Assembly (NCBI RefSeq): GCF_016031615.1
Contig: NZ_JACYXC010000001.1
Span: 1 to 64,000 of the forward strand
Source of the DNA: Streptomyces pactum
GTDB taxonomy: Bacteria > Actinomycetota > Actinomycetes > Streptomycetales > Streptomycetaceae
Direction of reading: 5' to 3'
Length of the DNA: 64,000 nucleotides
Below are positions 34,987-43,683 of the stretch, one piece after another. The translations under genes and the position numbers were made by a program. The notes beneath the pieces were generated by a model. The model was given only the letters and a program-made list of their open reading frames with translations, had not been told where the DNA came from and ran no database searches. Numbering within the stretch: position 1 is the stretch's first letter; each line of letters begins with the position of its first letter.

Positions 34987-36627
34987 CTACCCCGCCGTGA
35001 GCGGCACGTACGCGAAGGCCGTCGCGAGCTCGGCCTCGACGCGGGCGGCGGTGTCGCGCAGTGCCGGCAGCACCTTTTCGACGGTCTGCCGCGGTGTGCT
35101 GCCGCCAGCGTGCACGGCGACGTTGAGGGCAGCCACCACCCGCCCCTGCCCGTCGCGCAGGGGTACGGCCAGGGAACGCAGCCCCTCCTGCAGTTCCTGG
35201 TCGACCAGGGCGTAGCCGTCCCTGGCCGCCGCCCCGACCGCCACGGCCAGATCGCGCGGTGAGGTGAGGGTGCGGGGGGTGAGCGGCCGCCGCTCGGCCC
35301 GGGCGATGCGGGCGGCCAGATCGGCGGGGGGCAGAGCCGCGAGCAGGACGCGTCCCATGGAGGTCGGGTAGGCGGGCAGCCGGGTGCCCGGGGCGATGTC
35401 GATGCGGAGGACGCGGGAGGTCGCGGCCCGCGCCAGGTAGCGGATGTCGTCGCCATCGAGCACGGCGACCGAGGCGGACTCGTCGAGCAGCGCGGCCAGC
35501 TCGGTCAGGTGCGGGCGGACGACGTCCGTGAGGGTGAGGGAGGACAGCCGGGCGAAGCCGAGGTCCAGGACCCGCGGCAGCAGGTGGTACGTCGGCCCTC
35601 GGCTTTCCGCGTACCCGAGGTGGTGCAGGGTGAGCAGGGCGCGCCGTGCGGTGGCCCGGGACAGCCCGGTCGCCGCGGCCGCGGCAGCGATGGTCAGCCC
35701 GCCCCTGGCGCTGCGGAAGGCGGACAGCACGGCAAGGCCCCGCGCCAGGGACTCCAGGAATTCCATGCCCAGTTCGTCCTTGGACCGGCTGAGGTCCCCG
35801 GCGGTGGGCGTGGGGCGCCCGGTGGGCCGCGGCGCGTGGTGGACGGCGGTCTCCATCCGGTCGACGGCTGCCCGGAGCCGGGGCATGACGTGTCCTGGGA
35901 AGTCGGCGGCGGAGTGCCGGCTGGTGTGGGTGAGCACGCTGACCGCCGCCACGGGCCGGCCGGCCGGGTCCCTGACGGGCGCGGCGACGGCCAGCAGGCC
36001 CGGCCCGACCCACTCGTCGTCCAGGGCCCAGCCGTCGCGGCGGGCCGCGGCCGCCCGGGAGCGCAACTCGCGTTCCAGCTCGTCCTCCGCCGGTGCCTCG
36101 TCGCGGGCGGGCACGGCGCGGAAGCCCGCGTCCAGGGGGTCCGCGCGCCGGCGGGCGCGCCAGGTCCCGTACTGCGCTTCGTCCCACGTGCCGGCCAGGA
36201 CCACCCCGGCGGCGCTGCGCTCGGCGGGCAGCAGGTCACCGATGTGGAAGGCCAGGTACATCGCGCGGCGCCGGACCGCCTGAGTGATCAGCCGGGCGCC
36301 GTCGCGGTCCGGTACGGCCAGGGAGACGGATTCGTCGAGTCCGTCGGCGAGCTCCACGACGTACGGCTTAAGGGCTTCCACGAGGCCGCAGGAGGCGAGG
36401 TAGGCGTTGCCCAGTTCCATCACGCGCGGGGCGAGCAGGACGTCCCGTCCGTCCTCCCGGACGTGGCCGAGCCGCAGCAGGGTGGCGATGATCCGGTCGA
36501 CGGGTGAGCGGAGCAGGCCGGTGGCCGCGGTGAGGTCGCTGCGCCGCATCCGGGGGGACGGGTTCACCGCCATGGCGCGGAGAACGGCAAGGCCGCGTTC
36601 CAGAGGGCCGACGGCCTCTCCCGGCAT
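34987..36627 (-). CDS. Tandem IclR-type regulator (two IclR units in one protein)
   Basis: About 546 residues containing two complete IclR modules. Unit one (about 1-265): LERGLAVLRAMAVNPSPRMR, DLTAATGLLRSPVDRIIATL and an effector domain with LAVAAPVRDPAGRPVAAVSV. Unit two (about 285-546): LARGLAVLSAFRSARGGLTI, AATGLSRATARRALLTLHHL and SLAVPLRDGQGRVVAALNVA. This doubled architecture is known in actinobacterial regulators of aromatic catabolism (PcaR/PobR relatives). The ATG at 36627 has GGGGGACGGAG just upstream. It is divergent from the aldehyde dehydrogenase, with two operator-like repeats between. Confidence 0.88.
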   Translation of the reverse strand: MPGEAVGPLERGLAVLRAMAVNPSPRMRRSDLTAATGLLRSPVDRIIATLLRLGHVREDGRDVLLAPRVMELGNAYLASCGLVEALKPYVVELADGLDESVSLAVPDRDGARLITQAVRRRAMYLAFHIGDLLPAERSAAGVVLAGTWDEAQYGTWRARRRADPLDAGFRAVPARDEAPAEDELERELRSRAAAARRDGWALDDEWVGPGLLAVAAPVRDPAGRPVAAVSVLTHTSRHSAADFPGHVMPRLRAAVDRMETAVHHAPRPTGRPTPTAGDLSRSKDELGMEFLESLARGLAVLSAFRSARGGLTIAAAAAATGLSRATARRALLTLHHLGYAESRGPTYHLLPRVLDLGFARLSSLTLTDVVRPHLTELAALLDESASVAVLDGDDIRYLARAATSRVLRIDIAPGTRLPAYPTSMGRVLLAALPPADLAARIARAERRPLTPRTLTSPRDLAVAVGAAARDGYALVDQELQEGLRSLAVPLRDGQGRVVAALNVAVHAGGSTPRQTVEKVLPALRDTAARVEAELATAFAYVPLTAG

Positions 36628-36662
36628 CTCCGTCCCCCTTCGCTCCGTGCCCTGACCACGAC

Positions 36663-36677
36663 GTATCCGAAAGATAC
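36663..36677. promoter_or_regulatory. Operator-like inverted repeat 1 (iclR/aldehyde dehydrogenase)
   Basis: GTATC-CGAAA-GATAC, a perfect 5-base dyad 36 bases upstream of the tandem IclR gene. Confidence 0.5.
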
Positions 36678-36731
36678 CCGGGCGGCCATTGACGGTCGCG
36701 ACCGCAGTGACCCACACTCAACCGAGAAGTG

Positions 36732-36751
36732 CAGCGAACTAAGTTTCGCTG
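36732..36751. promoter_or_regulatory. Operator-like inverted repeat 2 (iclR/aldehyde dehydrogenase)
   Basis: CAGCGAA-N6-TTCGCTG, a perfect 7-base dyad in the same divergent region, of the size and AT-rich core expected for an IclR site. Confidence 0.6.
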
Positions 36752-36876
36752 GGCGAACACCGCTGGTGATCCTGGTCGCCCTGGGGCCGCGGCTCCTGCC
36801 CGGCCGGTGCCCCCACCCCGCCGCCCGGCCCGGCCGACCTGCCCCGCCGTCCGTCAGAACCCTCAGGAGCTTCCCC

Positions 36877-38352
36877 ATGACCACCGTCACGCGCGGACTG
36901 ATCATCGGCGGCCGGGAGGTCCCCGCCTCCTCCGGTCGCACCACCCCCGACATCGACCCCTGGACCGGCGCCCCCTGCGCCCGGGTGGCCGCGGGCACCC
37001 CGCAGGACGTCACCCGCGCGATCGACGCCGCGGAGGCGGCCCTCGGCGACTGGGCGGCCCTGGCCCCCTCCCGCCGGCGCGCGATCTTCCTGCGCGCCGC
37101 CAACCTGATGGAGACCCGCACCCCCGAGGCCGTCGCGCTGATGGCCCGCGAGGTGGGCGGCGCCGCCCCCTGGGCGGGCTTCAACGCCGCGCTCGCCGCC
37201 GGGATCCTGCGGGAGGCCGCCGCCGCGGTCACCCAGCCGACCGGACAGCTCCTCGCCACCGACGCGCCGGGCGCGTACTCGATGCAGATACGGGTCCCGA
37301 TCGGCGTGGTCGCGGCGATCGCCCCCTGGAACGCCCCCTTGATCCTCGGCATCCGCGCCCTGGCCATGCCGCTGGCCATGGGCAACACCGTCGTGCTCAA
37401 GCCCAGCGAGGACGCCCCGCTCGCCTGCGGCCTCTTCCTCGCCGACCTCCTGCACGATGCGGGACTGCCCGCCGGCGTCCTCAACGTCGTCACCAACGAC
37501 CTCGCCGACGCCGCCGAGGTCGTCGCCGCTCTGATCGCCGATCCTCGCGTCCGGCTGGTCAACTTCACCGGCTCCACCGCCGTCGGCCGCCGCGTCGGCG
37601 TACTGTCGGCCGAACACCTCAAGCCCGCCGTCCTGGAACTCGGCGGGAAGAACGCCCTGGTGGTGCTCGCCGACGCCGATGTGGACCACGCGGTGGACGC
37701 CGCCGCCTTCGGCTCCTTCATGAACTCCGGCCAGATCTGCATGTCCACCGACCGCGTCATCGTCCACCGCGCCCGTGCCGAGGAGTTCACCGCCAAGTTC
37801 GCCGCGAAGATCAAGACCCTGCCGTACGGCGACCCGTCGGATCCGGCGACCGTCGTCGGACCGGTCGTCAGCGCCCGCGCGGCCCGGCGCGTCTCCGCCC
37901 TGATCCAGGACGCCACGGCCAAGGGGGCGCAGCTCCTGGCCGGCACCGGCCGGGTCGAGGGCGACGCCGGGGCGCTGCTGGCCCCGGTCGTCCTGACCGG
38001 CGTCACCCGGGAGATGGACATCCACGGCGGGGAGATCTTCGGCCCGGCGACCGTCATCCACGTCGTCGACTCGGTCGATGAGGCCGTCGACCTGGCCAAC
38101 GACACCCCCTACGGCCTGACCGCCGGTGTGATCACCGAGGACCTCGCCGCCGGCATAGGGGTGGCCCGCCGTCTGCGCACCGGCATCGTCCACGTCAACG
38201 ACCAGACCGTCGCCGACGAGCCGCAAGCCCCCTTCGGGGGCGTCAAGGACTCCGGCTACGGCCGCTTCGGCGGCCAGGCGGGTATCGACGCCTTCACCGA
38301 GACCCGCTGGGTCACCGTCCAGGCACACGGCCACGCCGCCTACCCGTTCTGA
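36877..38352 (+). CDS. Aldehyde dehydrogenase (benzaldehyde/vanillin type)
   Basis: 491 residues with NAD(P)-ALDH motifs: IAPWNAPLILGIRALAMPLA, NFTGSTAVGRRV, catalytic Glu in LELGGKN, catalytic Cys in NSGQICMSTD and EIFGPATVIHV. The residue pattern is that of vanillin/salicylaldehyde/benzaldehyde dehydrogenases, which would feed aromatic acids towards protocatechuate. AGGAGC precedes the ATG. It is divergent from the tandem IclR regulator, its probable controller. Confidence 0.87.
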   Translation: MTTVTRGLIIGGREVPASSGRTTPDIDPWTGAPCARVAAGTPQDVTRAIDAAEAALGDWAALAPSRRRAIFLRAANLMETRTPEAVALMAREVGGAAPWAGFNAALAAGILREAAAAVTQPTGQLLATDAPGAYSMQIRVPIGVVAAIAPWNAPLILGIRALAMPLAMGNTVVLKPSEDAPLACGLFLADLLHDAGLPAGVLNVVTNDLADAAEVVAALIADPRVRLVNFTGSTAVGRRVGVLSAEHLKPAVLELGGKNALVVLADADVDHAVDAAAFGSFMNSGQICMSTDRVIVHRARAEEFTAKFAAKIKTLPYGDPSDPATVVGPVVSARAARRVSALIQDATAKGAQLLAGTGRVEGDAGALLAPVVLTGVTREMDIHGGEIFGPATVIHVVDSVDEAVDLANDTPYGLTAGVITEDLAAGIGVARRLRTGIVHVNDQTVADEPQAPFGGVKDSGYGRFGGQAGIDAFTETRWVTVQAHGHAAYPF

Positions 38353-38427
38353 TCCGGCGCGCCGGGTGTCACCGGGCGAGGCGCCATGGTGATCGTCCCA
38401 CCGGTGACGCGGGGGTGTACCACCTGC

Positions 38428-38450
38428 GAGCCGGCGGTGGAATCCGGCTC
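38428..38450. terminator. Hairpin between convergent genes
   Basis: GAGCCGG, 9-base loop, CCGGCTC, located between the ends of the aldehyde dehydrogenase and the BKACE gene. Probable bidirectional terminator. Confidence 0.5.
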
Positions 38451-38455
38451 CGTGA

Positions 38456-39196
38456 CTAAGAGTTCCGGGGGCGTGCCCCGCGTGCTTCCTCGATGGTCCG
38501 GCGGGCCAGCCGGACCAGGGTCGCGTTGTCCGGGGCGGGGGTGCCGTCGGGAAGGTGGAGTACGTCTTCCAGGCCGATGCGGGTGTCCAGGCCGCGGGAG
38601 GCCGCGAGGCGGAGGACGTCCCAGGCAGCGGAGTCCTCGCCGTGCAGGAGGATCGGCGCGGCGGCTGACCCGAGTTGGCCCAGCAGGCCGGCAGCGGCGC
38701 GGAGCGCATCCTGCGGAGTGGTCTCGGTGATCTCGGCCAGGATGCGCAGGACCTGGCCGGATCGGGGCCAGGCCAGGAACCGTTGTGCCGCGGGAGTACC
38801 GGAGTAGATGCCGGCTTCGACACCGACCCCGCGGTCCAGCAGGGCCGCGGCCACCTCGGTGGCGCCGTCCTCGTGCCAGTTGACGGAGGCGTGGTCGGGG
38901 AGCACGGTCCAGGACCGGACCTGCGCGGCACGGGCCCGAGGGTCCGCCGTGGCCCACGCACCGGTGGTGACCCCGACGGGGATGCCCGGGACCGCGGCCC
39001 GTACCGCGTCGACAGCGGCGGCGACGGCGGTGGCTTCCAGCGTGTCCCGGCCGTCGCGGTCCTTGGGGTGCAGATGGATGTCCTCGGCGCCGGCGGCGAC
39101 AGCCCCGCGGGCCGCCGCCGCCAGCTCGTCGGGAGTCACCGGGAGGGAGGAACACTCGGGGCGGCGTCGAGCGCCGTTGAGGCACACCTGCAGCAT
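38456..39196 (-). CDS. BKACE family beta-keto acid cleavage enzyme (DUF849)
   Basis: 246 residues of a TIM barrel with the zinc HxH motif in DIHLHPKDRDGRDTLE, IPVGVTTGAW, SVNWHEDGATEVAAALLDRG and a C-terminal RIGLEDVLHLPDG. BKACE enzymes cleave beta-keto acids with acetyl-CoA to give a CoA ester and acetoacetate. Near the pca genes, 3-oxoadipate or another beta-keto acid from aromatic breakdown is a possible substrate, but specificity cannot be read from sequence. Somewhat shorter than typical members. Start taken at MLQVCLNGARR (ATG 39196). Confidence 0.8.
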   Translation of the reverse strand: MLQVCLNGARRRPECSSLPVTPDELAAAARGAVAAGAEDIHLHPKDRDGRDTLEATAVAAAVDAVRAAVPGIPVGVTTGAWATADPRARAAQVRSWTVLPDHASVNWHEDGATEVAAALLDRGVGVEAGIYSGTPAAQRFLAWPRSGQVLRILAEITETTPQDALRAAAGLLGQLGSAAAPILLHGEDSAAWDVLRLAASRGLDTRIGLEDVLHLPDGTPAPDNATLVRLARRTIEEARGARPRNS

Positions 39197-39776
39197 GGTG
39201 CCATCCTCGCAGGTCGCGACCGGGGTGCACGAGGGCTCCGGTCGCCCTCGCGGACGATGGCACTGCACCGGTGAGCCGTGCACACGTCTTTCCCTCGACC
39301 GCTCCAGGGCGGGTACCCGACGCTTGTCCGGAAGCGGGGCTGTGACAGCAGGGTCAACGCCGCCGCCCGCCTGGGCGGGCGGACCACGGGGTGACGAGGG
39401 ACGAGAGGCCGGCCACGGGACCGGCCTCCGCCGGGGGGCCGGTCCCCTGCGGTGGCCGCCCCGGTCGGCCGGTGTTCGCCACGAGCCTTTCGGTCCACGA
39501 TCGAGTCACCCGCCCCTGCCCGGGACACGACGCCCGAACCACAGCTGCACCGTGAACCACGGGGCGCCGATCCTGAGCAGCTTGCGCACCGCCACCACGG
39601 TCTCCTGGCCCGCCCCCCAAGGCGAACTTCTGTCGTCGGGGCCACGCACCGCGCCCCGCCCGCCGGAGGGCCTGCAGCGCCGTCGCGTCGGACCCGGTGC
39701 CGGTCGCCGCCGTGGGATCAGCAGCGGGTACGGGCGCCGCCGCGGCGCACGGCACGGTCCACTGCGCGGGCGGGCC
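39197..39776. other. Intergenic, no recognisable gene
   Basis: About 580 bases with no frame I can support. A minus-strand phrase TVVAVRKLLRIGAPWFTVQL (about 39540-39600) is hydrophobic and protein-like but isolated. Confidence 0.45.
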
Positions 39777-40991
39777 TCACAGGTAGCGGCGGATCGGCCG
39801 GACCGCGGCTTCGCGCGCCCTCTGGAGTACGGAGCGTTTCTTCCAACGGTCTGCCTGTATGAGGGTGCTGGCCTCGGTGTCCATGTCGAAGTGAGCGTCC
39901 AGGGTGGCGGTGAACTCCTCATCCATGACCGCGAGCATGACCTCCTCGTCATGGTCGAGAGAACGCCGGTTGAAGTTGGTGGACCCCACCAGGGCCGCTG
40001 TGCGGTCCACGGTGATGACCTTGGCATGCATCATGGTCGGCTGGTACTGGTAGATCTTCACCCCGCAGGCGAGCAGATCCTCGTAGAAGTGCTGTCCGGC
40101 CAGCTGACAGACCCTTTTGTCGGTGTGGGGACCGGGCAGGAGAATCTCCATGTCCACTCCGCGTCGCGCGGCGGCGCACAGCAGGCCGATGAAGTAGGCG
40201 TCCGGCGAGAAGTAAGCCGTGGCCAGCCGGAACCGCTCCTCGGCGGACTCGATCATGACCCGGATCAAGGTCTGCATGTCCTGCCAGCCCAGACTGGCCG
40301 AGCCGCGCACCACCTGCACCACCGCGTCGCCCTGCGGCCGGTGGTCGGTGAAGCGGTCGTGACCGTCGAAGAGCTCGTCGTGGCACTCGGCCCAGTTCTG
40401 CGCGAACGCCGCGGCGATGCCGTCCACGGCCGGCCCGCGAACCCGCACGTGGGTGTCCCGCCATTCGTCGGGGTTGCGGGCGTCGCCGCACCATTCCTCG
40501 GCGATGCCCACGCCTCCGGTGAAGGCGGTCTGCTCGTCGACGACGAGGGCCTTGCGGTGGCAGCGGTGGTTCTGCTTGAGCGGCGACAGGTACAGCGGTT
40601 TGCGGAACCAGGCGACCTGCACACCCGCCCGGTCCATGTCGTCCAGCAGGTCCTTCTCGATCAGTCGGCTGCCGAAGCCGTCGAGCAGCAGCCGAACCCG
40701 CACTCCCGCCCGCGCCCGCTCGGCCAGCGCGTGCGCGAACTGACGGGCGATGTCGCCTTGCCAGTACACGAACGTCATCATGTCGACCGTGTACTCGGCG
40801 GACCGGATGGCGTCCAGCATCGCGGGGAAGATCTCGTCGCCGTTGCGCAGGGCGATCAGCTCGTTTCCTTCGGTCGCCGCGATGCCGATCAGCCGCTCCA
40901 GCCTCCGCCGCAGCCGCACCACCCGCTCGTCGGCATTCCCGCCTCCCCGCCCGCTCCCCGCAGTCCCGGGTCTGTGTTGGTCGCTGGTCAT
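39777..40991 (-). CDS. Phospholipase D-like / cardiolipin synthase family protein
   Basis: 404 residues with two HKD motifs: CHRKALVVDEQTAFTGGVGI (about 165-185) and MMHAKVITVDRTAALVGSTN (about 318-338). The N-terminal part has EIFPAMLDAIRSAEYTVDMM. Two HKD units in one chain form one active site, as in cardiolipin synthases and other phosphatidyltransferases. No N-terminal membrane segments are visible, unlike bacterial ClsA, so it resembles ClsB-type or soluble PLD enzymes. It stands alone. Confidence 0.85.
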   Translation of the reverse strand: MTSDQHRPGTAGSGRGGGNADERVVRLRRRLERLIGIAATEGNELIALRNGDEIFPAMLDAIRSAEYTVDMMTFVYWQGDIARQFAHALAERARAGVRVRLLLDGFGSRLIEKDLLDDMDRAGVQVAWFRKPLYLSPLKQNHRCHRKALVVDEQTAFTGGVGIAEEWCGDARNPDEWRDTHVRVRGPAVDGIAAAFAQNWAECHDELFDGHDRFTDHRPQGDAVVQVVRGSASLGWQDMQTLIRVMIESAEERFRLATAYFSPDAYFIGLLCAAARRGVDMEILLPGPHTDKRVCQLAGQHFYEDLLACGVKIYQYQPTMMHAKVITVDRTAALVGSTNFNRRSLDHDEEVMLAVMDEEFTATLDAHFDMDTEASTLIQADRWKKRSVLQRAREAAVRPIRRYL

Positions 40992-41350
40992 CGTGCTCCT
41001 TCCCGGCCGGCACCGAAGACACCCCGGCCGGTCCGGGCCGGCCCGGACCTTACGCGAACGTGGCGCCGGATACCGGACACGGATCTCGGTCGGTGAATCA
41101 TGGACCTGTCATCCGTGGCAATCGTCGCGCATCCGTCCATGGGGTGCCCATGGAGGGGGGTCCTCCCGAAATATGCCGGGATGGACGGAGGCTCCGGCGG
41201 GCGGATGCCGGGCGGATGCGGCTGTCCCGTTCGCCGGGGCCCGGTCGCCGCCGGGTCACGGCCGCGCGGGCCTCAGGGCCCCGGACCGTCCGGTGCGGGG
41301 CCACGCCCCCCGGTGCGAACGGCCGTAGGGCGCCCGCGCCACCGCGGCCG
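40992..41350. other. Intergenic, no recognisable gene
   Basis: About 360 bases between the PLD gene start and the end of the beta-propeller gene. Nothing assignable. Confidence 0.5.
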
Positions 41351-42574
41351 TCAGCGCCCCACCGGGTCGGCCCAGGCACCGTCCTCGGGGCTCGTCAGTG
41401 CCAGGTGGCCGCCGTCGTCGAGCGGGGTGGGGAGGCTGAGGGTGGCCAGCGGTTCGGCTCCGTCGAACACGTGGACCTCGCCGTGGCCGCCGCGGGTGAC
41501 GGCGGTGAGGTCCGCCCCCGGGGACGCGGCGACCGCCCGCCGCTGCACCCCGTCCCACGGCGTGGCACCGGGCCGCGGGGCACCGTCCATGGGCGGCAGC
41601 GGCCGGCGTGCGGTCACCCGCGGCGCCGCGGCGTCCAGGAGGACCAGTTCGTCGCCGTCGGGGTGGACCCGGGCGTACGCGACGTGGCGCCTTCCGACGG
41701 CCAGCCGGAAGACCAGGCCCGGACCGAGCGGGACGCGGCCGGTGCGGCCGGTGTCCAGGACGTGGTACCAGGCGTCGTTGGTCCACCCGGGCCACCGCGC
41801 CGGGTCGGCGGGCCCGCCGCGCACGCACGACCAGAGTGTCCGGCGCACCGGGTCCAGGCGCAGGTAGTACCCCCGGCCCGGCCCCGCCCAGGGCAGCGGT
41901 TCCTCGGCCACGAGCCGGTCCCCGTGGCGCCGGGCCCGGTGGACCCCGGAGCCCGCGGCCGCGAACAGCCGCCCGGTGAGCGGGTCATGGGCGTCCCCGT
42001 GGGCGTCGTGGTCGGGCAGCGGCGTCTCCCAGGACGGGGTGGCGGGCGGGCAGGCGGGCCCGGCGGCCATCAGGTCGGCGTACCGGTACGCGGTGAGGGA
42101 CCCGGGCTCGCGGTGCCGCAGGACGACGAGCGGGCCGCCCGGCCCGGCCGGCAGCGTGACGCCGGGCTCGCCCGCCCGGGTGCGGACGCGCACCGACCTC
42201 GGCCCGGCGGCGGCGCCGAGGTCGATCACCGTCAGCAGGTCGGTCCAGGCCGCCTCGTTGCGGCCGAGGCCGGTCGTCACGGCGAGGTGCCGGCCGGAGG
42301 GGTCGGCCGCCAGGTGCTCGGCGGGGACGGCGACCGGGACCGTCACCGGGACCAGGGGCCGGCCGGCGTCCGGGCCGTAGGGGTCGAGGACGACCAGCTC
42401 CCCGGCGAGGTCGTCCACGAACGCCCAGCGGCCGCCGGGCAGGGCGAGGAATCCGGCGTGCTCGGCGAGGTGCCGGCCCGCCACGACCCCCGTGACCCGG
42501 CCGTCGGGGAGGTCCAGCACCGTGACGGACCCGGCGACCTGATCGGCCACCAGCAGGCGTGGGGCGAGGGGCAT
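41351..42574 (-). CDS. Beta-propeller protein with His/Asp-rich segment (AztD-like?)
   Basis: 407 residues built of repeated blade-like units (LLVADQVAGSVTVLDLPDGR; RWAFVDDLAGELVVLDPYGP; HVAYARVHPDGDELVLLDAA; HGEVHVFDGAEPLATLSLPT). Residues about 188-197, DHDAHGDAHD, look like a metal-binding loop. Zinc metallochaperone AztD is a beta-propeller of similar length with His-rich loops, but no signal peptide is visible here, so a cytoplasmic or peptide-related role is also possible. ATG 42574 has AGGAGA upstream. It is divergent from the metallophore-type ABC importer and shares its Zur-like box. Confidence 0.65.
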   Translation of the reverse strand: MPLAPRLLVADQVAGSVTVLDLPDGRVTGVVAGRHLAEHAGFLALPGGRWAFVDDLAGELVVLDPYGPDAGRPLVPVTVPVAVPAEHLAADPSGRHLAVTTGLGRNEAAWTDLLTVIDLGAAAGPRSVRVRTRAGEPGVTLPAGPGGPLVVLRHREPGSLTAYRYADLMAAGPACPPATPSWETPLPDHDAHGDAHDPLTGRLFAAAGSGVHRARRHGDRLVAEEPLPWAGPGRGYYLRLDPVRRTLWSCVRGGPADPARWPGWTNDAWYHVLDTGRTGRVPLGPGLVFRLAVGRRHVAYARVHPDGDELVLLDAAAPRVTARRPLPPMDGAPRPGATPWDGVQRRAVAASPGADLTAVTRGGHGEVHVFDGAEPLATLSLPTPLDDGGHLALTSPEDGAWADPVGR

Positions 42575-42602
42575 GGCGGTCTCCTGGAGGGTGATGGGAG
42601 AC

Positions 42603-42622
42603 ATTATCGATAATGATTATCA
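42603..42622. promoter_or_regulatory. Zur/Fur-type box, divergent promoter
   Basis: CGATAATGATTATCA (42608-42622) is a 7-1-7 inverted repeat with one mismatch, overlapping a perfect palindrome ATTATCGATAAT (42603-42614). This AT-rich island in GC-rich DNA fits the streptomycete Zur box (TGAAAATGATTTTCA-like) far better than the DmdR iron box. It sits between the beta-propeller gene and the importer operon. Confidence 0.75.
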
Positions 42623-42708
42623 TGTGACGACTTGGTGAGGGGCGGCCCGGGGCGCCTCTGCCGCACGCCCGTCCCCGCCCCGGGACCGAACGGAGAACCG
42701 AGAGTCAT

Positions 42709-43683
42709 ATGTCACGCAGGATGCTGGGAACCGCGCGCCGGTGGACCGCCGCCGCCGTGCTGGGAACACTGCTGATGGGCTGTGGGAACGCCGGCGGCGA
42801 CACGGCCGACGACGGCGCCGCCGGACCCAGGACCGAGGTCCGGGTCGAACCCATCACCGCCGCCCGGTCGATCACCGACGCCACGGGCGCCACCATCACC
42901 ACCGAGGCTCCCCCGCGGCGCGTCGTCTGCCTCGTCGCCCTGTGCGACGACATGCTCGTCGAACTGGGCATGACGCCGGTCGCCACCAACTCCCGGCTGC
43001 TCGCCCACCCCGCGTTCCTGGGCCCGGAGAAGGCCGCGAAGATCCCGGCGGTGCCGGGCGGGTTCCTGGCCCCCGAGGCCGAGGCGATCCTGTCCTACGA
43101 GCCGGACCTGGTGATCGGGCTGAAGGACACCCACGGCAAGCTCGCGCCCGCGCTCAAGGGGGCGACCGTCTTCTGGCCGATCCAGCCCGAGAGGTGGCAG
43201 GACAGCGTCGGATATCTGCGCAACCTCGCCGCCCTGACCGGGCGCACCGCACGGGGCGAGGCCGCCGAGAAGGCCTTCCGCGCCAAGCTCGCCGCGGCGG
43301 AGGGGGCCCGGAGCGACAGGACCGCCCTGATCATCTTCGGCAGCGACGAGAACTTCGGCGTCGCGACCCCGGGCACGGACGTGGCGGGCGGCCTCATGCC
43401 CAAGCTGGCGCGCTACCCCTGGAAGAGCCGCGGGGTCGAGGGCAGCTACAGCATGGAGGAGATCCTCACCCGCGAGGTGGACGTGATCTTCGTGGAGACG
43501 CTGTCCTTCGGCGACGCCGACGGCACGCTCTCCGGCAAGCTCGCCAAGAACCCGCTGTGGTCGCGGATACCGGCGGTGCGCAACGGCGACGTCCACGAGG
43601 TCGACTCCGAGGTGTGGGCCAAGGGCCGGGGCACACGGTCGCTCGGCATCGTGCTCGACGAGGCGACGGCCGCCCTCAGGTGA
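42709..43683 (+). CDS. Metallophore-type ABC substrate-binding lipoprotein
   Basis: 324 residues. Signal peptide with lipobox LLMGC (Cys25) and then a FecB/BtuF-type binding fold: ITDATGATITTEAPPRRVVC, EAEAILSYEPDLVIGLKDTH, ALIIFGSDENFGVATPGTDV, EEILTREVDVIFVETLSFGD, NGDVHEVDSEVWAKGRGTRS. Proteins of this class bind siderophores, haem, cobalamin or other metal complexes rather than free ions. First gene of a four-gene importer operon downstream of a Zur-like box. Confidence 0.88.
   Translation: MSRRMLGTARRWTAAAVLGTLLMGCGNAGGDTADDGAAGPRTEVRVEPITAARSITDATGATITTEAPPRRVVCLVALCDDMLVELGMTPVATNSRLLAHPAFLGPEKAAKIPAVPGGFLAPEAEAILSYEPDLVIGLKDTHGKLAPALKGATVFWPIQPERWQDSVGYLRNLAALTGRTARGEAAEKAFRAKLAAAEGARSDRTALIIFGSDENFGVATPGTDVAGGLMPKLARYPWKSRGVEGSYSMEEILTREVDVIFVETLSFGDADGTLSGKLAKNPLWSRIPAVRNGDVHEVDSEVWAKGRGTRSLGIVLDEATAALR

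Noticed and set aside
42603..42622. Iron (DmdR) box
   Set aside because: The sequence lacks the TTAGGTTAG-type half-sites of streptomycete iron boxes and fits the Zur form.
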